Below are positions 42,392 through 51,335 of a stretch of DNA of 64,000 nt, one piece after another (the first letter of the stretch is position 1; the number at the start of each line of letters is the position of its first letter). The stretch is taken from assembly GCA_030524715.1 (NCBI GenBank), contig JAUNGB010000013.1:1-64000 (forward strand), given 5' to 3'. The notes below the pieces were generated by a model that searched no databases, was not told where the DNA came from, and saw nothing but the letters and a program-made list of their open reading frames with translations. A program made the translations under genes and the position numbers. This stretch comes from Eubacteriales bacterium (GTDB taxonomy: Bacteria > Bacillota > Clostridia > Lachnospirales > Lachnospiraceae).

Positions 42392-42821
42392 TTTCAAGCC
42401 CCCTTTCCTGTTCTTCGGTCAGCGCACCCTCAACCGTAAGCAAAGCAGTCACACGCTCCCCTTCTATATGTACGGCCGCATCTGTAAGCTTTATGCCTTG
42501 ATTTTCAAAAACCTCCCGGATTTTCTCAGTGATCTCCCGTTCAATTCCCTTTTTAAGATAAAGGATCTGGATATTTTCAAGCTCTTCCTGCTGCCGCAGC
42601 AGGGTTTCCTCTTCATAATTTCCCCGGAAGCTTTCCATAAGCTCTCCGCCTTTCCCCAACAGGGAAAATACGGGGGTACAGAGCATGACGATCAGCAGAA
42701 GACCCATAAAAAAGCGTATATATTTTTCATATTTACTGTCCGGCGCCAGATGCAGCGCCGCCGTAAACAGAATATAGAATACTGCCAGATTTTTCATCCA
42801 CTGATAAATTTCTTCCCTCAT
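42255..42821 (-). CDS. spoIIIAF: Stage III sporulation protein AF
   Basis: 188 residues starting at ATG 42821, which shares its A with the spoIIIAE stop TGA and follows GGAGGCGGCTG. Two N-terminal helices (MKNLAVFYILFTAALHLAP and YIRFFMGLLLIVMLCTPVFS) and a soluble domain (about 60-165, 'DAAVHIEGERVTALLTVEG'). The C-terminal 40 residues (PPAVDRASASGTASDSDRNA) are low-complexity and are encoded within the overlap with spoIIIAG. Confidence 0.88.
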   Translation of the reverse strand: MREEIYQWMKNLAVFYILFTAALHLAPDSKYEKYIRFFMGLLLIVMLCTPVFSLLGKGGELMESFRGNYEEETLLRQQEELENIQILYLKKGIEREITEKIREVFENQGIKLTDAAVHIEGERVTALLTVEGALTEEQERGLENGLREACGIQKGDYQIQTAVDGPPAVDRASASGTASDSDRNADLP

Positions 42822-44101
42822 CAGCCGCCTCCAAAGCTTACCATCAGGATCACAAAGGTGAGCATACAAAGTACCTCGGCTGTAAAAAGAAGCCGAAGAA
42901 GCATCCCGCAGCCTTCCCCCATGGTACTTAAACATTCCACCATACGCTTATCTGATATCGGCTGGGAAACCGCCGCAAAAAAGCGGTAGGAAAGAGACAT
43001 GACTGCATAGTGGACGACCGGCCCTGCCCCTGCCAGAAAAAGCACAAGAAGAAAGGCCACGCCCATACTGTTGCGCACCAGGACCGCGCCGGTCACCACC
43101 AGTTCCGTTACCATATTGACGGCGTTTCCCACCCCGGGAAGGGCACTGGCAGTCTTTCCCACGGCGCTTCGTTTCAAAGAATCGATCACCGGGGACACCA
43201 GGCTTCGGACTACCTGAAGCCCCACAACCGCGCCCAGAAGCGTTTTCATCCCCCATCCGATGACCGTACTTAAAAGCTCGGACAGCTTTCCCAGCATTTC
43301 CTCCCGGGACAGATGATTTACCAGGCACAGCAGAACATACAGATTCACTCCCGGAAGCAGAAGATTCAGAAGAATCCACTGGATGATCCACACCAGAAGC
43401 AGCACTCCCTGATAAAAAACCGCCGCCGTAGAAGCGCCTGTAGAAGCCGCCACCGCCATAAAATACGCCGGGGCCAGCCCCTTCATAAACTCCGTTATCC
43501 AGCTTAAGCTTTTTTCCAGGCTGCCGCTCAGGGAGGAAAAGGATTCCATCAGCAATACAAACAGAAGAAGATAGGCAACATAAAAGCTGACCTCCCCGAT
43601 CTGCCCGCTGTCAAACACCTGGGCAAAGTTTGAAAAAATCGCCGCCATGAGAACCAACAGCAGCACTCTGGCAAAAAGCCCCTTTTCTTCCTCAAGCCGG
43701 GAAAAGAAAAGGCCGCGCAGTAATTCCTGCACCGCCTCTTTCGACAAAATTTCCTCGCCCGCCATCAGGGTTTTCAGCGCCTCCGTAAAGGAAAAGCTGC
43801 TGCCTCCGAGCATTTCGTCCATCATGTTCTGTATTTCTGTAAAATCCATTTCCGAGAGCAATTCCTCCTGAAGCTCTTCCTGCTCCTGGACAGGCTCTTT
43901 TTGATCCGGCTTTTCCCGGACAGACTCTTCCTGCACGGACTCTTCCTGCATAGCCTCTTCCTGTACAGGCTCTTCCTGTACAGACTGTTTTTCTGTATTG
44001 TCAGAGCTTTTCTTCTGTGCGGCCCCGTAAGCCGTCCTGCCTATAAGGCAGATAAAACAGGCGCACCACAGCAGCAGTCTTTTTTTTCCTTTCGCCCCCA
44101 T
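42821..44101 (-). CDS. spoIIIAE: Stage III sporulation protein AE
   Basis: 426 residues. Signal-like N-terminus, then a Gln/Glu/Val-rich tract with QEEPVQEEAMQEESVQEES repeats (about residues 38-75), a soluble segment and a polytopic membrane domain of about seven helices ('GLAPAYFMAVAASTGASTAA', 'GVNLYVLLCLVNHLSREEML', 'VNMVTELVVTGAVLVRNSMG'). Membrane component of the SpoIIIA-SpoIIQ channel. The repeat tract is longer than usual. GAGGG six bases before the ATG. Confidence 0.92.
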   Translation of the reverse strand: MGAKGKKRLLLWCACFICLIGRTAYGAAQKKSSDNTEKQSVQEEPVQEEAMQEESVQEESVREKPDQKEPVQEQEELQEELLSEMDFTEIQNMMDEMLGGSSFSFTEALKTLMAGEEILSKEAVQELLRGLFFSRLEEEKGLFARVLLLVLMAAIFSNFAQVFDSGQIGEVSFYVAYLLLFVLLMESFSSLSGSLEKSLSWITEFMKGLAPAYFMAVAASTGASTAAVFYQGVLLLVWIIQWILLNLLLPGVNLYVLLCLVNHLSREEMLGKLSELLSTVIGWGMKTLLGAVVGLQVVRSLVSPVIDSLKRSAVGKTASALPGVGNAVNMVTELVVTGAVLVRNSMGVAFLLVLFLAGAGPVVHYAVMSLSYRFFAAVSQPISDKRMVECLSTMGEGCGMLLRLLFTAEVLCMLTFVILMVSFGGG

Positions 44102-44110
44102 ATCAGACCC

Positions 44111-44497
44111 TCATACCAGAAATTCCTCGATGGTTTCTAAAAGCGCTATCAGGACCGGCATACTGAGCACCATGACCGAAAGCTTACAGAACAGCTCGAT
44201 CTGCGCCCCTGTGGCCTGATATCCCGCGTCCCTGCAGATTCCGGAGGAAAATTGCCCGATATAGGTGATGCCGATCATTTTTACAAGCGTGGAAAGATAA
44301 CTGCTGTCCACAGGAAGGCTGTTTCTCAAACGGTCGATGGCCCCGAAGAGATACTGAAGCTTTCCCGCCGCAAGTCCCAGAATGATCACCCCGATTCCCA
44401 TTGTGATCAACTGGGCAAATTCCGGTTTCGTATTTTTCAAAAAGAATCCAAGCATCACGCCGCCCACGCCCAAAAGAGAAATCCTGATGATATCCAT
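44111..44497 (-). CDS. spoIIIAD: Stage III sporulation protein AD
   Basis: 128 residues, hydrophobic: IIRISLLGVGGVMLGFFLKN and 'YLSTLVKMIGITYIGQFSSG', 'GICRDAGYQATGAQIELFCK'. A membrane subunit of the sporulation channel. GGAGGGG precedes the start. The gap to spoIIIAC (116 bases) is unusually wide and contains tandem repeats. Confidence 0.92.
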   Translation of the reverse strand: MDIIRISLLGVGGVMLGFFLKNTKPEFAQLITMGIGVIILGLAAGKLQYLFGAIDRLRNSLPVDSSYLSTLVKMIGITYIGQFSSGICRDAGYQATGAQIELFCKLSVMVLSMPVLIALLETIEEFLV

Positions 44498-44531
44498 AGC
44501 CCCTCCGTCACAGACCCTCAGTGAAAATTGT

Positions 44532-44567
44532 TTTGATATTTGCTTTGATATTTACTTTGATATTTGT
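44532..44567. repeat. Three tandem 12-bp repeats in the spoIIIAC-spoIIIAD gap
   Basis: TTTGATATTTGC, TTTGATATTTAC and TTTGATATTTGT are consecutive; a fourth degenerate unit (TTCGATTC) follows. Inside the spoIIIA operon, where neighbouring genes normally touch. Confidence 0.8.
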
Positions 44568-44613
44568 TTCGATTCATGCTTCATTGACCCCCCATTGAAA
44601 ACCGCACGTCGCT

Positions 44614-44808
44614 CTACAAAGTGAACAATGTCTGAATACTTTCAAACAGATCATAAATATACGGTACGATCCAGAACAACGCGATCAAAAGCCCCGCCAG
44701 GCTTACAAGAAATGCCTGTTCATCCCTGCCGCTGTGTTTTAATACCTGGGAAAGGATGGAGACAAGGATTCCAACCGCCGCAATTTTAAATATGATACTG
44801 ACCTCCAA
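44614..44808 (-). CDS. spoIIIAC: Stage III sporulation protein AC
   Basis: 64 residues from TTG 44808 (MEVSIIFKIAAVGILVSILS), five bases after GGAGG; an upstream ATG at 44838 overlaps spoIIIAB. Two membrane helices flank the conserved QVLKHSGRDEQAFLVSLAGL. Small membrane subunit of the channel. Confidence 0.9.
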   Translation of the reverse strand: MEVSIIFKIAAVGILVSILSQVLKHSGRDEQAFLVSLAGLLIALFWIVPYIYDLFESIQTLFTL

Positions 44809-44831
44809 GGCCTCCTCCTTTCCGGGCAAGC

Positions 44832-45350
44832 TTACCAAACCAGAACAGCAAGCAGAATGCCGCCAAATATTCCCAGACTTTGGTACACCTTCTTTTTTGC
44901 AGGCATTTCCGCCCGAAGCGCTTCCAGGGAATTTTGAAGCTCCTGCTCATAAAGCTCCAACTGCTTCATCTGCATTTCCAGATCCAGATAGCCAAGATAC
45001 CCTCCAAGAGCATACAGCTTCTCCTGTTCTTCTTTGGAAAGCCTTAAATGCGCAAGCTTTTCCTCCGCACATTCCCGGAAGATTTCCCCGAAACGTCTTC
45101 CTGATGGATTTTGCATCCTTTCCGCAGCCTCCCCAAGAAATTCGCCATACTCTCCCGGCAGCTTTGCAGCCGCCTCGCAAAAAGCATCATGAAGGGACGC
45201 ATTCCCGCACCGGATCTCGGCTTTTAAAAGAATGGTCATCCGTATGAGCATCTCCATCGCCTTTGCCCTTCGCGTAATGGCATAGCTCTGGCAAAATCCA
45301 AGCCCTGTCCCTCCGATGAGGATCAGACAGATTCCCGCAGTTTTAAGCAT
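44832..45350 (-). CDS. spoIIIAB: Stage III sporulation protein AB
   Basis: 172 residues with N- and C-terminal membrane helices (ICLILIGGTGLGFCQS; GIFGGILLAVLVW) around a helical region resembling type II secretion F proteins ('AMEMLIRMTILLKAEIRCGN'). It probably anchors the SpoIIIAA ATPase. Overlaps spoIIIAA by 28 bases. Confidence 0.9.
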   Translation of the reverse strand: MLKTAGICLILIGGTGLGFCQSYAITRRAKAMEMLIRMTILLKAEIRCGNASLHDAFCEAAAKLPGEYGEFLGEAAERMQNPSGRRFGEIFRECAEEKLAHLRLSKEEQEKLYALGGYLGYLDLEMQMKQLELYEQELQNSLEALRAEMPAKKKVYQSLGIFGGILLAVLVW

Positions 45351-46264
45351 GGCTGTCCCTCTCCGTCAAAAATCCCTTCCACGATTCCTGCATGCTCCCC
45401 TTTTCCCAGAAGAATATAGCGTTCAAATACCCTTGCTGCAAGAAGCCGGCTGTAAAAAGGCTGACGCAGAATATCCTCCAGAGAATTTCCGTGGGCGGTG
45501 GCGATCAGCTTGCAGCCGCAGTGGATCACGGATTCTACGGATTTATAATCCTCTTCCTTTCCAAGCTCGTCCACAGCCACCACAGAAGGGGACATGGAAC
45601 GGATCAGCATCTGCATTCCTTCCGCCTTGGGACAGCCGTCCAGAATATCCGTGCGCATCCCAAGGTCATTCTGAGGAATCCCCTGATAGCACCCTGCAAG
45701 CTCACTGCGCTCATCCACCACCCCTACGGTAAGTCCGGCGATCCCGTCATAGCCGTTGCTGATGCTTCGGATGATATCCCGCAGCAGAGTTGTTTTTCCG
45801 CACCGGGGCGGGGAAATGATCAGCGTGTGGGCAACCCAGTCCTTTGTCTGTATATAAGGCAGCACCTGTCCGGAGCAGCCCAGGATCTGGTGAGCCAGAC
45901 GTACGTTGATACAGGAAATATATTTCATTCCCCGGATACGTTCCCCATCCAGGATCACCTTTCCGGTCACCCCTACCCGGTGTCCTCCCTGAACGCTTAT
46001 AAAACCCTGCCTGATCTCGTCCTCGTAAGCATACAGGGAATATCCGCAGACATATTCCAGCGTTTCCTTCAAGTCCTCCTTTGTAACCAGATATTGCTTT
46101 TCACCTTTTTGTTTCAGAAAACACTCTCCGCCGTCATAGGTCAGAAACAGCGGCCTTCCTACCCGGAGGCGTATTTCGTACACCTCCTCGTAGTTCAGGT
46201 CCGCCTCCATTAAAAGCCGGCGGATATTTCCCGCAAACAGGTTCCAGATCTGCTCTGCTTCCAC
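45323..46264 (-). CDS. spoIIIAA: Stage III sporulation protein AA (ATPase)
   Basis: 313 residues, start taken as GTG 46264, five bases after GAGGTGA; an upstream GTG at 46273 has no site. Secretion-type ATPase: Walker A LIISPPRCGKTTLLRDIIRS (about 155), VGVVDERSELAG, 'MRTDILDGCPKAEGMQMLIR', Walker B-like PSVVAVDELGKEED. It energises the channel into the forespore. First gene of the eight-gene operon, which is normally SigE-dependent. Confidence 0.93.
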   Translation of the reverse strand: MEAEQIWNLFAGNIRRLLMEADLNYEEVYEIRLRVGRPLFLTYDGGECFLKQKGEKQYLVTKEDLKETLEYVCGYSLYAYEDEIRQGFISVQGGHRVGVTGKVILDGERIRGMKYISCINVRLAHQILGCSGQVLPYIQTKDWVAHTLIISPPRCGKTTLLRDIIRSISNGYDGIAGLTVGVVDERSELAGCYQGIPQNDLGMRTDILDGCPKAEGMQMLIRSMSPSVVAVDELGKEEDYKSVESVIHCGCKLIATAHGNSLEDILRQPFYSRLLAARVFERYILLGKGEHAGIVEGIFDGEGQPCLKLRESV

Positions 46265-46285
46265 ATGCCTCACCTCTTTACAGTT

Positions 46286-46293
46286 AATATATG
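46286..46293 (-). promoter_or_regulatory. Possible SigE -10 of the spoIIIA operon
   Basis: CATATATT on the minus strand fits the SigE -10 form CATAYAHT; the -35 region is a poor match. Placed about 20 bases before the start codon. Confidence 0.3.
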
Positions 46294-46425
46294 TAGGTGA
46301 TTCAAAATTAGTACAGGCTTTTTATGTCATAGAAACCTTTGCAAAAAGAACAATATGAAATATCTTTCTATAGGATAAAATGATGAAGGTGTCAGAAAAT
46401 ATTCTAACGTGTATTTGACAGAAAA

Positions 46426-46450
46426 AGCTTCCCTGAATTTCAGGGAAGCT
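46426..46450 (-). terminator. Intrinsic terminator at the phosphopantetheinyl transferase stop
   Basis: AGCTTCCCTGA / TCAGGGAAGCT stem followed by TTTTTCTG on the minus strand; the first arm contains the stop codon. It ends the gltX-helicase-transferase transcript before spoIIIA. Confidence 0.85.
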
Positions 46451-46988
46451 CCGCTTCTACATATTCCCAACGTATTTCCAGAGGATCCGCGGACCATACG
46501 GCTCCGCTGTATCCCGGCTCCAGATCCAGGAGCGTATAACTGCCGCTGTCCATGGGAATCGTCCTTAAGTCCCTTGACAGTCCCTCGCCGGTCCATTTAA
46601 TATACGCTTCTCTTAATACCCACTGGGCAAAAAACGCCTGCTCCGGATCATCCGCATCCAGGATCTCGCGGATCATATCCGCCGGGACCATCCGCTCCAA
46701 CATCTTCTCATAATTGACTTTGCGGTGTTCCTGGACGTCGATTCCCACCTCCTGTCCGGCAAAAATGCATACCACATATTTCCCCGAATGGCTGATATTA
46801 TAGTGGACGCCGGGCTCCTGGGTAAAAAACGGCTTTCCATGCTCTCCCTTATCTCTCGGCTCATAGGCAAGCTTCATGCCGTACTCCTTTTGGAGTCCCT
46901 TTTCCAGAAGCTTTTCTCCTATCATATGCTCCATATTTTTCTTATCGTATTGTTCCGGAACTTCTGTGTAATAAATCACCGCATTCAT
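46440..46988 (-). CDS. 4'-phosphopantetheinyl transferase, Sfp family
   Basis: 182 residues. Sfp motifs: 'GKPFFTQEPGVHYNISHSGK', VGIDVQEHRKVNYEK (metal Asp) and FAQWVLREAYIKWTGEGL (the (F/W)xxKE-like core with Glu and Lys). It loads the 4'-phosphopantetheine arm on carrier proteins of fatty-acid, polyketide or peptide synthesis. No carrier or synthase gene is in the window. Overlaps the helicase gene by four bases. Confidence 0.88.
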   Translation of the reverse strand: MNAVIYYTEVPEQYDKKNMEHMIGEKLLEKGLQKEYGMKLAYEPRDKGEHGKPFFTQEPGVHYNISHSGKYVVCIFAGQEVGIDVQEHRKVNYEKMLERMVPADMIREILDADDPEQAFFAQWVLREAYIKWTGEGLSRDLRTIPMDSGSYTLLDLEPGYSGAVWSADPLEIRWEYVEAELP

Positions 46989-48811
46989 ATTCCTGCCTCC
47001 TCTAAAAAGCGGGACGGCTCCCGTTCTTTTTCATATTGCTGTTTAACGTAACACAGGGTAAGTTCTTTCTTTGCCCGTGTCATACCTACATAGAAAAGCC
47101 TCCGTTCTTCCTCAAGAGTTTCCGTAAGGACAGCTTTTTTATAGGGAATGCTGCCTTCGTTTACATTCAAAATATAAACAAAATCATATTCCAGCCCCTT
47201 GACGCCGTGAAGGGTGGATACGACAACGCCCTCCTTCTTGGTTTCCTGCTTTTTTGCCTGTTCGGTAAGCTTCGCAGTATAATCCCTGATGTATTCCTCC
47301 CATTCCTTCAGGGACTTCATACCTTTGGCACTCTCCATGATACGGTCCAGGATCTCTTTCAGCTCTTCTGGCTTTATTTTACGATATTGTGCGTATTCCT
47401 GCAAGTATTCTTCGTAATGTATTCCCTGACGGATGAAATTTATTGCGGCATAGGGAGGAAGGGTTTTCAGGATCCGAAGATGTGTTTCCAGCGTTGTAAG
47501 CCTGTCGCACATCCAGTCCTTATCCTGATAATATTCCTTTAGCTTTGAAACAGACACCACAGACGTCGTAAGGGCGTCCCTTGATATGTAACGGTTGGGG
47601 CGGTTCATCACCTGCAGAAAATTCTTTCTGGAAAAATCCCCCTCCGCAAGATGAAGATACGCAAGCATATCCCGGCATATCCAGTGGCTGAACAGATTAG
47701 GGAGCTGTTCCTTCATTGTAAAAGGGACCTGATATTCCATCAGGGTTCTTACAAGCCCTTCCGCTTCCTGATTCGTCCGCAGAAGAAGGGCGGTATCCTC
47801 CAGGTTTTCCCCTGTCTCCAGACGTTTTTTCAGATGCTGAACGATCTCCTGATATTCCTCCCTCGGGTTTTGAAATTCCCGGTGCCTGACAGGGACTCCT
47901 GCGGGATTTGGGGTGGTCAGCTTTTTTACAAAACGGTTGTCATTGTGGTCGATCACTTCCATGGCTGTTTTCAGGATATTGGCGCTGCAGCGGTAGTTGG
48001 TGTCCAGAATAACTGTCTGTGCTTTCGGATAATCCCGGGTAAAGCCCAGCATAATCTCCGGCCTTGCCCCGCGGAAATGATAAATGGACTGGTCGTCATC
48101 CCCTACGATAAAAAGATTGTCTTCCGGCTTTGCCAGAAGCCGGACAATATCGTACTGAAGCTGATTGATATCCTGAAATTCATCCACCAGGATATAGCGG
48201 AACTTTTCCTGCCATACCTTCAGAATATCCCTTCTTTTATCAAAAAGCTCATAGCAGCACAGCAGCATATCGTCAAAATCAAGCTTGCGCCGTTCCCGGC
48301 ATGCCTTACGGTATCCCATAAAAATCCGGCGGAACACCTCGTCGGGACAGCTTGCGGAGTAATAATGCTTCAGAGAGATACGATTCCCCTTTACCAGGCT
48401 GATCTCCCTGGACAATTCTTCCGGAAAATCTCCTTCCTCCGCCAGCTCGCCGCCATAATTAAGGATCATCTCCCGAAGTATTTCAAACTTTTCTTCCTCT
48501 GAAAGGATATTGGCTGCAGTAAGATTGTATGCCTGCTTCAGAATCCCATAAAAAATGCCGTGGAAGGTACCGAAGGTGACAGAAGTCCGCTCCTGGCCTG
48601 TAAATTTCAGGAACCGTTCCCTCATCTCCCTTGCAGCCGCACGGGAAAAGGTAACGACCAAAACAGAAGAAGCAGGTATCTTCCCCTCGTTTATCATATG
48701 TGCAGTTCTTTCTACTATGACGGATGTTTTTCCCGAGCCGGGACCTGCCAGGACCATCATAGGTCCTGACAGATGGGCGATTGCCTTTTTTTGAGATGGA
48801 TTTCTAATCAT
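46985..48811 (-). CDS. UvrD/PcrA-type superfamily I DNA helicase
   Basis: 608 residues from ATG 48811; a TTG at 48838 is possible, neither has a clear ribosome site. Motifs: Q motif NPSQKKAI, I VLAGPGSGKTSV, Ia VVTFSRAAAREM, II ILVDEFQDIN, III VGDDDQSIYHFRGA, IV LDTNYRCSANIL, V VSTLHGVKGLEYD, VI RRLFYVGMTRAKKEL. Shorter than PcrA (about 720-750), mainly at the C-terminus. Family firm, specific role unknown. It follows gltX with 35 bases between. Confidence 0.9.
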   Translation of the reverse strand: MIRNPSQKKAIAHLSGPMMVLAGPGSGKTSVIVERTAHMINEGKIPASSVLVVTFSRAAAREMRERFLKFTGQERTSVTFGTFHGIFYGILKQAYNLTAANILSEEEKFEILREMILNYGGELAEEGDFPEELSREISLVKGNRISLKHYYSASCPDEVFRRIFMGYRKACRERRKLDFDDMLLCCYELFDKRRDILKVWQEKFRYILVDEFQDINQLQYDIVRLLAKPEDNLFIVGDDDQSIYHFRGARPEIMLGFTRDYPKAQTVILDTNYRCSANILKTAMEVIDHNDNRFVKKLTTPNPAGVPVRHREFQNPREEYQEIVQHLKKRLETGENLEDTALLLRTNQEAEGLVRTLMEYQVPFTMKEQLPNLFSHWICRDMLAYLHLAEGDFSRKNFLQVMNRPNRYISRDALTTSVVSVSKLKEYYQDKDWMCDRLTTLETHLRILKTLPPYAAINFIRQGIHYEEYLQEYAQYRKIKPEELKEILDRIMESAKGMKSLKEWEEYIRDYTAKLTEQAKKQETKKEGVVVSTLHGVKGLEYDFVYILNVNEGSIPYKKAVLTETLEEERRLFYVGMTRAKKELTLCYVKQQYEKEREPSRFLEEAGI

Positions 48812-48846
48812 TTTAGTTTTATTTTCCACATTTTTCAATAGCAGTA

Positions 48847-50295
48847 TCAGCTTAATTTTTCGATAGCGGCCTTTACGCGGCGGATGGTTTCTTCTTTTCC
48901 GATGATCTCCATGATCTCAGTTGCTCCTGCCGGAGTCATCTGCTTACCGGAAACTGCCGTACGCAGCGGCCACATCACATAACCGTTCTTGTAGCCTTTT
49001 TCCTTAACAAAGGCGCTAAGGGCGGCATATAACGGATCGTTGGAGTAATCCTCCTGTGCCTCCAATACCGGAAGAACCTCTTTTAAAACTGCAAGGGAGG
49101 TTTCCTCTGTGGTTTTCATTTTTTTATGACGGTACATGGAAACGTCATATTCCGGAACCTCTTCAAAGAAGTCGATCAGCTCCGGGATATCCGGAAACAC
49201 TTCAATACGGGTCTGGACCATAGCCGCGATCTTTTTGAAATCATAGTCCTTTTTCAGTACCTGTTTCATATACGGAAGCGCCTTTTCATAGAAGGCCTCC
49301 GGATCCATTTTTTTGATATATTCGCCGTTCATCCAGCGCAGCTTTGTAATGTCAAAGACTGCCGGGGATTTGCTCATATGATGGTAATCAAACGCCTCGA
49401 TCAGCTCCTGCAAGGAGAAAATCTCACGGTTATCCTGGGGGCTCCATCCAAGAAGAGCCACGAAGTTTACAATCGCTTCTGTAAGGAAGCCCTGATCCAC
49501 CAGATCCTCATAGGAGGAATGTCCGGAACGCTTGGAAAGCTTCTGGTGATCCTCGTTGGTGATCAGAGGACAGTGTACATAGATGGGGATATCCCATCCG
49601 AACGCCTCATAAATACGGTTGTATTTCGGCGCGGAGGAAAGATATTCGTTTCCTCTTACCACATGGGTGATTCCCATTAAATGGTCGTCAATAACATTGG
49701 CAAAGTTGTAAGTGGGATAGCCGTCTGACTTAATCAGGATCAGATCCTCCAGTTCTTCATTGTTTACAGTGATGTCGCCGTAAATCACATCATGGAAGGT
49801 CGTAGTGCCTTCTGTGGGCATGTTGAATCGGATCACATGCGGCTCTCCTGCCGCAAGGCGGCGTTCCACCTCTTCCTTGGGAAGATGCAGGCAGCGCTTG
49901 TCATAGATAGAAATTTCCTTGCCGGCTACGGTACGCTTCATGGTTTCCAGTTCTTCCTGCCGGCAGAAGCAGTAATAAGCGTCTCCCTGCTCGATGAGCT
50001 TTTTCGCATATTTCAGGTAAAGGCCGGACGCCTGGCGTTCGCTCTGGACATACGGCCCTACTCCGCCGTCCTTATCCGGGCCTTCGTCATGGATAAGCCC
50101 GGTCTTCGCCAATGTACGGTAAATAATATCCACCGCGCCTTCCACGTAACGCTCCTGATCCGTGTCTTCAATACGGAGGATAAAATCTCCTCCCTCATGC
50201 TTGGTAATCAAATATGCATATAATGCGGTTCTTAAATTTCCTACGTGCATCCGTCCTGTAGGACTGGGTGCAAATCTTGTTCTCAGCTTCGTCAT
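48847..50295 (-). CDS. gltX: Glutamyl-tRNA synthetase
   Basis: 482 residues, class I synthetase: [20 protein letters not shown] at the N-terminus (HIGH as HVGN), KLSKRSG (KMSKS), zinc-type [12 protein letters not shown], and anticodon-binding C-terminal part. Charges tRNA-Glu. Its leader is about 130 bases with hairpins and a 28-bp tandem repeat; promoter at 50427-50456. Confidence 0.96.
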   Translation of the reverse strand: MTKLRTRFAPSPTGRMHVGNLRTALYAYLITKHEGGDFILRIEDTDQERYVEGAVDIIYRTLAKTGLIHDEGPDKDGGVGPYVQSERQASGLYLKYAKKLIEQGDAYYCFCRQEELETMKRTVAGKEISIYDKRCLHLPKEEVERRLAAGEPHVIRFNMPTEGTTTFHDVIYGDITVNNEELEDLILIKSDGYPTYNFANVIDDHLMGITHVVRGNEYLSSAPKYNRIYEAFGWDIPIYVHCPLITNEDHQKLSKRSGHSSYEDLVDQGFLTEAIVNFVALLGWSPQDNREIFSLQELIEAFDYHHMSKSPAVFDITKLRWMNGEYIKKMDPEAFYEKALPYMKQVLKKDYDFKKIAAMVQTRIEVFPDIPELIDFFEEVPEYDVSMYRHKKMKTTEETSLAVLKEVLPVLEAQEDYSNDPLYAALSAFVKEKGYKNGYVMWPLRTAVSGKQMTPAGATEIMEIIGKEETIRRVKAAIEKLS

Positions 50296-50362
50296 TTTAT
50301 CGTCTCCTGTTGATTGGTTTTTCCGTCTTTTTCAGCCGCGCCTGTAAGGGCGCTTATCTCAT

Positions 50363-50418
50363 TACGGGACGCATTTGGCTGTCCCGCGAAAGCAGGACGC
50401 ATTTAACTTTCCCGCGAA
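50363..50418. repeat. Two tandem 28-bp repeats in the gltX leader
   Basis: Units at 50363-50390 and 50391-50418 match in 22 of 28 bases (shared GGACGCATTT and CCCGCGAA). The first folds as CGGGAC-gcatttggct-GTCCCG, and a further GCGCC/GGGCGC stem lies at 50338-50353. The leader has no T-box that I can recognise. Confidence 0.7.
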
Positions 50419-50426
50419 TAGTAGCC

Positions 50427-50456
50427 ATTATAACACCAGTTCCGACATAATGTCCA
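50427..50456 (-). promoter_or_regulatory. gltX promoter
   Basis: TGGACA, 18 bases, TGt-TATAAT on the minus strand. The -10 includes the stop codon of the sirtuin-like gene. Confidence 0.7.
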
Positions 50457-51168
50457 TAGGTTTCGCGTGAATTACGAAATCTGCCTTACTGTCGGCATAA
50501 TGCTCCTGATCGTTGACAAGAATCAGTTTGTTCCCCTGAAAATACCGGAGGAAGGTATCCGCCAGGGAGGATTTCAGGTTACATCCCAGTGCAAGGAGCG
50601 TATCTGCCTTCTGTACTTCATCTGCCGCCCTGGATATCACACTGTTGTCCACCATTTCTCCTACCATTGATACTCCGGGACGGATCATGGCGCCGCAGGC
50701 TTCGCATTTGGGGACTCCCTTTGATTCCCGTATGTATTCCAGCGGATAATATTTGCCGCAATGCTGGCAGTAATTATTAAACACGCTTCCGTGAAGCTCA
50801 TATACGTTCCGGCAGCCTGCCCTTTTTGCCAGAGAAAAAATGTCTCTGGTGATGATACATTTCAGTTTGCCATTTTCTTCCAGCCGCTGAAGATTCTTCA
50901 TTCCGTCTCCAATCTCTCCCAGCTCGTTGATCATATCATTTCTGTAAAATTCATAGAACTGCCCCGGCCTTACGCTAAAAAAAGTAGTATTAAACAGTTC
51001 GTCCGGAGAATAGCCGTACTTAGCCTCGATATCATAGGAATCTTCCTCATCCCGATAATTGGTGCATCCGCACTGGGAGCTGACCCGCACTCCCATAAGG
51101 CAGACCAGATACCTGCTTTGGCCGATCATCTCTTTCAGACGGTTGATCTTATCTGTATTTCCTTCCAT
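50428..51168 (-). CDS. Divergent Sir2-like (sirtuin) NAD-dependent protein
   Basis: 246 residues from ATG 51168, with GGGAGGG upstream; the longer frame to 51282 crosses the promoter. Sirtuin hallmarks kept: catalytic His in YELHGSVFNNYCQHCGKYYP, zinc Cys pairs (CxxC and CEAC), 'RPGVSMVGEMVDNS', 'ADTLLALGCNLKSSLADTFL'. Changed: the NAD-binding GAGxSxxSGIPxFR reads MGVRVSSQCGCTNYRDEED, and TQNID reads ITRDI. Deacetylase activity is therefore uncertain. Standing alone, own promoter, upstream of gltX. Confidence 0.75.
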   Translation of the reverse strand: MEGNTDKINRLKEMIGQSRYLVCLMGVRVSSQCGCTNYRDEEDSYDIEAKYGYSPDELFNTTFFSVRPGQFYEFYRNDMINELGEIGDGMKNLQRLEENGKLKCIITRDIFSLAKRAGCRNVYELHGSVFNNYCQHCGKYYPLEYIRESKGVPKCEACGAMIRPGVSMVGEMVDNSVISRAADEVQKADTLLALGCNLKSSLADTFLRYFQGNKLILVNDQEHYADSKADFVIHAKPMDIMSELVL

Positions 51169-51228
51169 AAAACTCCCTCCCATTCCTGCCTGCTTATGCT
51201 GTGATCGCGCATCTTTTGTCTTGAATTT

Positions 51229-51257
51229 ATTATACGTCAGGGAGGCTCTGTTTTCAA
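51229..51257 (-). promoter_or_regulatory. Promoter of the sirtuin-like gene
   Basis: TTGAAA, 17 bases, TATAAT on the minus strand, about 60 bases before the start codon. Confidence 0.7.
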
Positions 51258-51335
51258 GGGAAAAGGATAGATATAAGAACACTTTAGCACTTTATCTGTC
51301 CGGCAGGAACAGGGAATTACCGAAAATCATGACAC

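Noticed and set aside
42822-42935. Upstream extension of spoIIIAF
   Set aside because: It lies within spoIIIAE and the ATG at 42821 has a far better ribosome site and matches the family.
47651-48502. Plus-strand frame of 283 codons opposite the helicase
   Set aside because: Antisense to conserved helicase motifs; Phe/Leu/His-rich as expected of a shadow.
50296-50427. T-box riboswitch ahead of gltX
   Set aside because: Too short and without a recognisable T-box or terminator/antiterminator pair.
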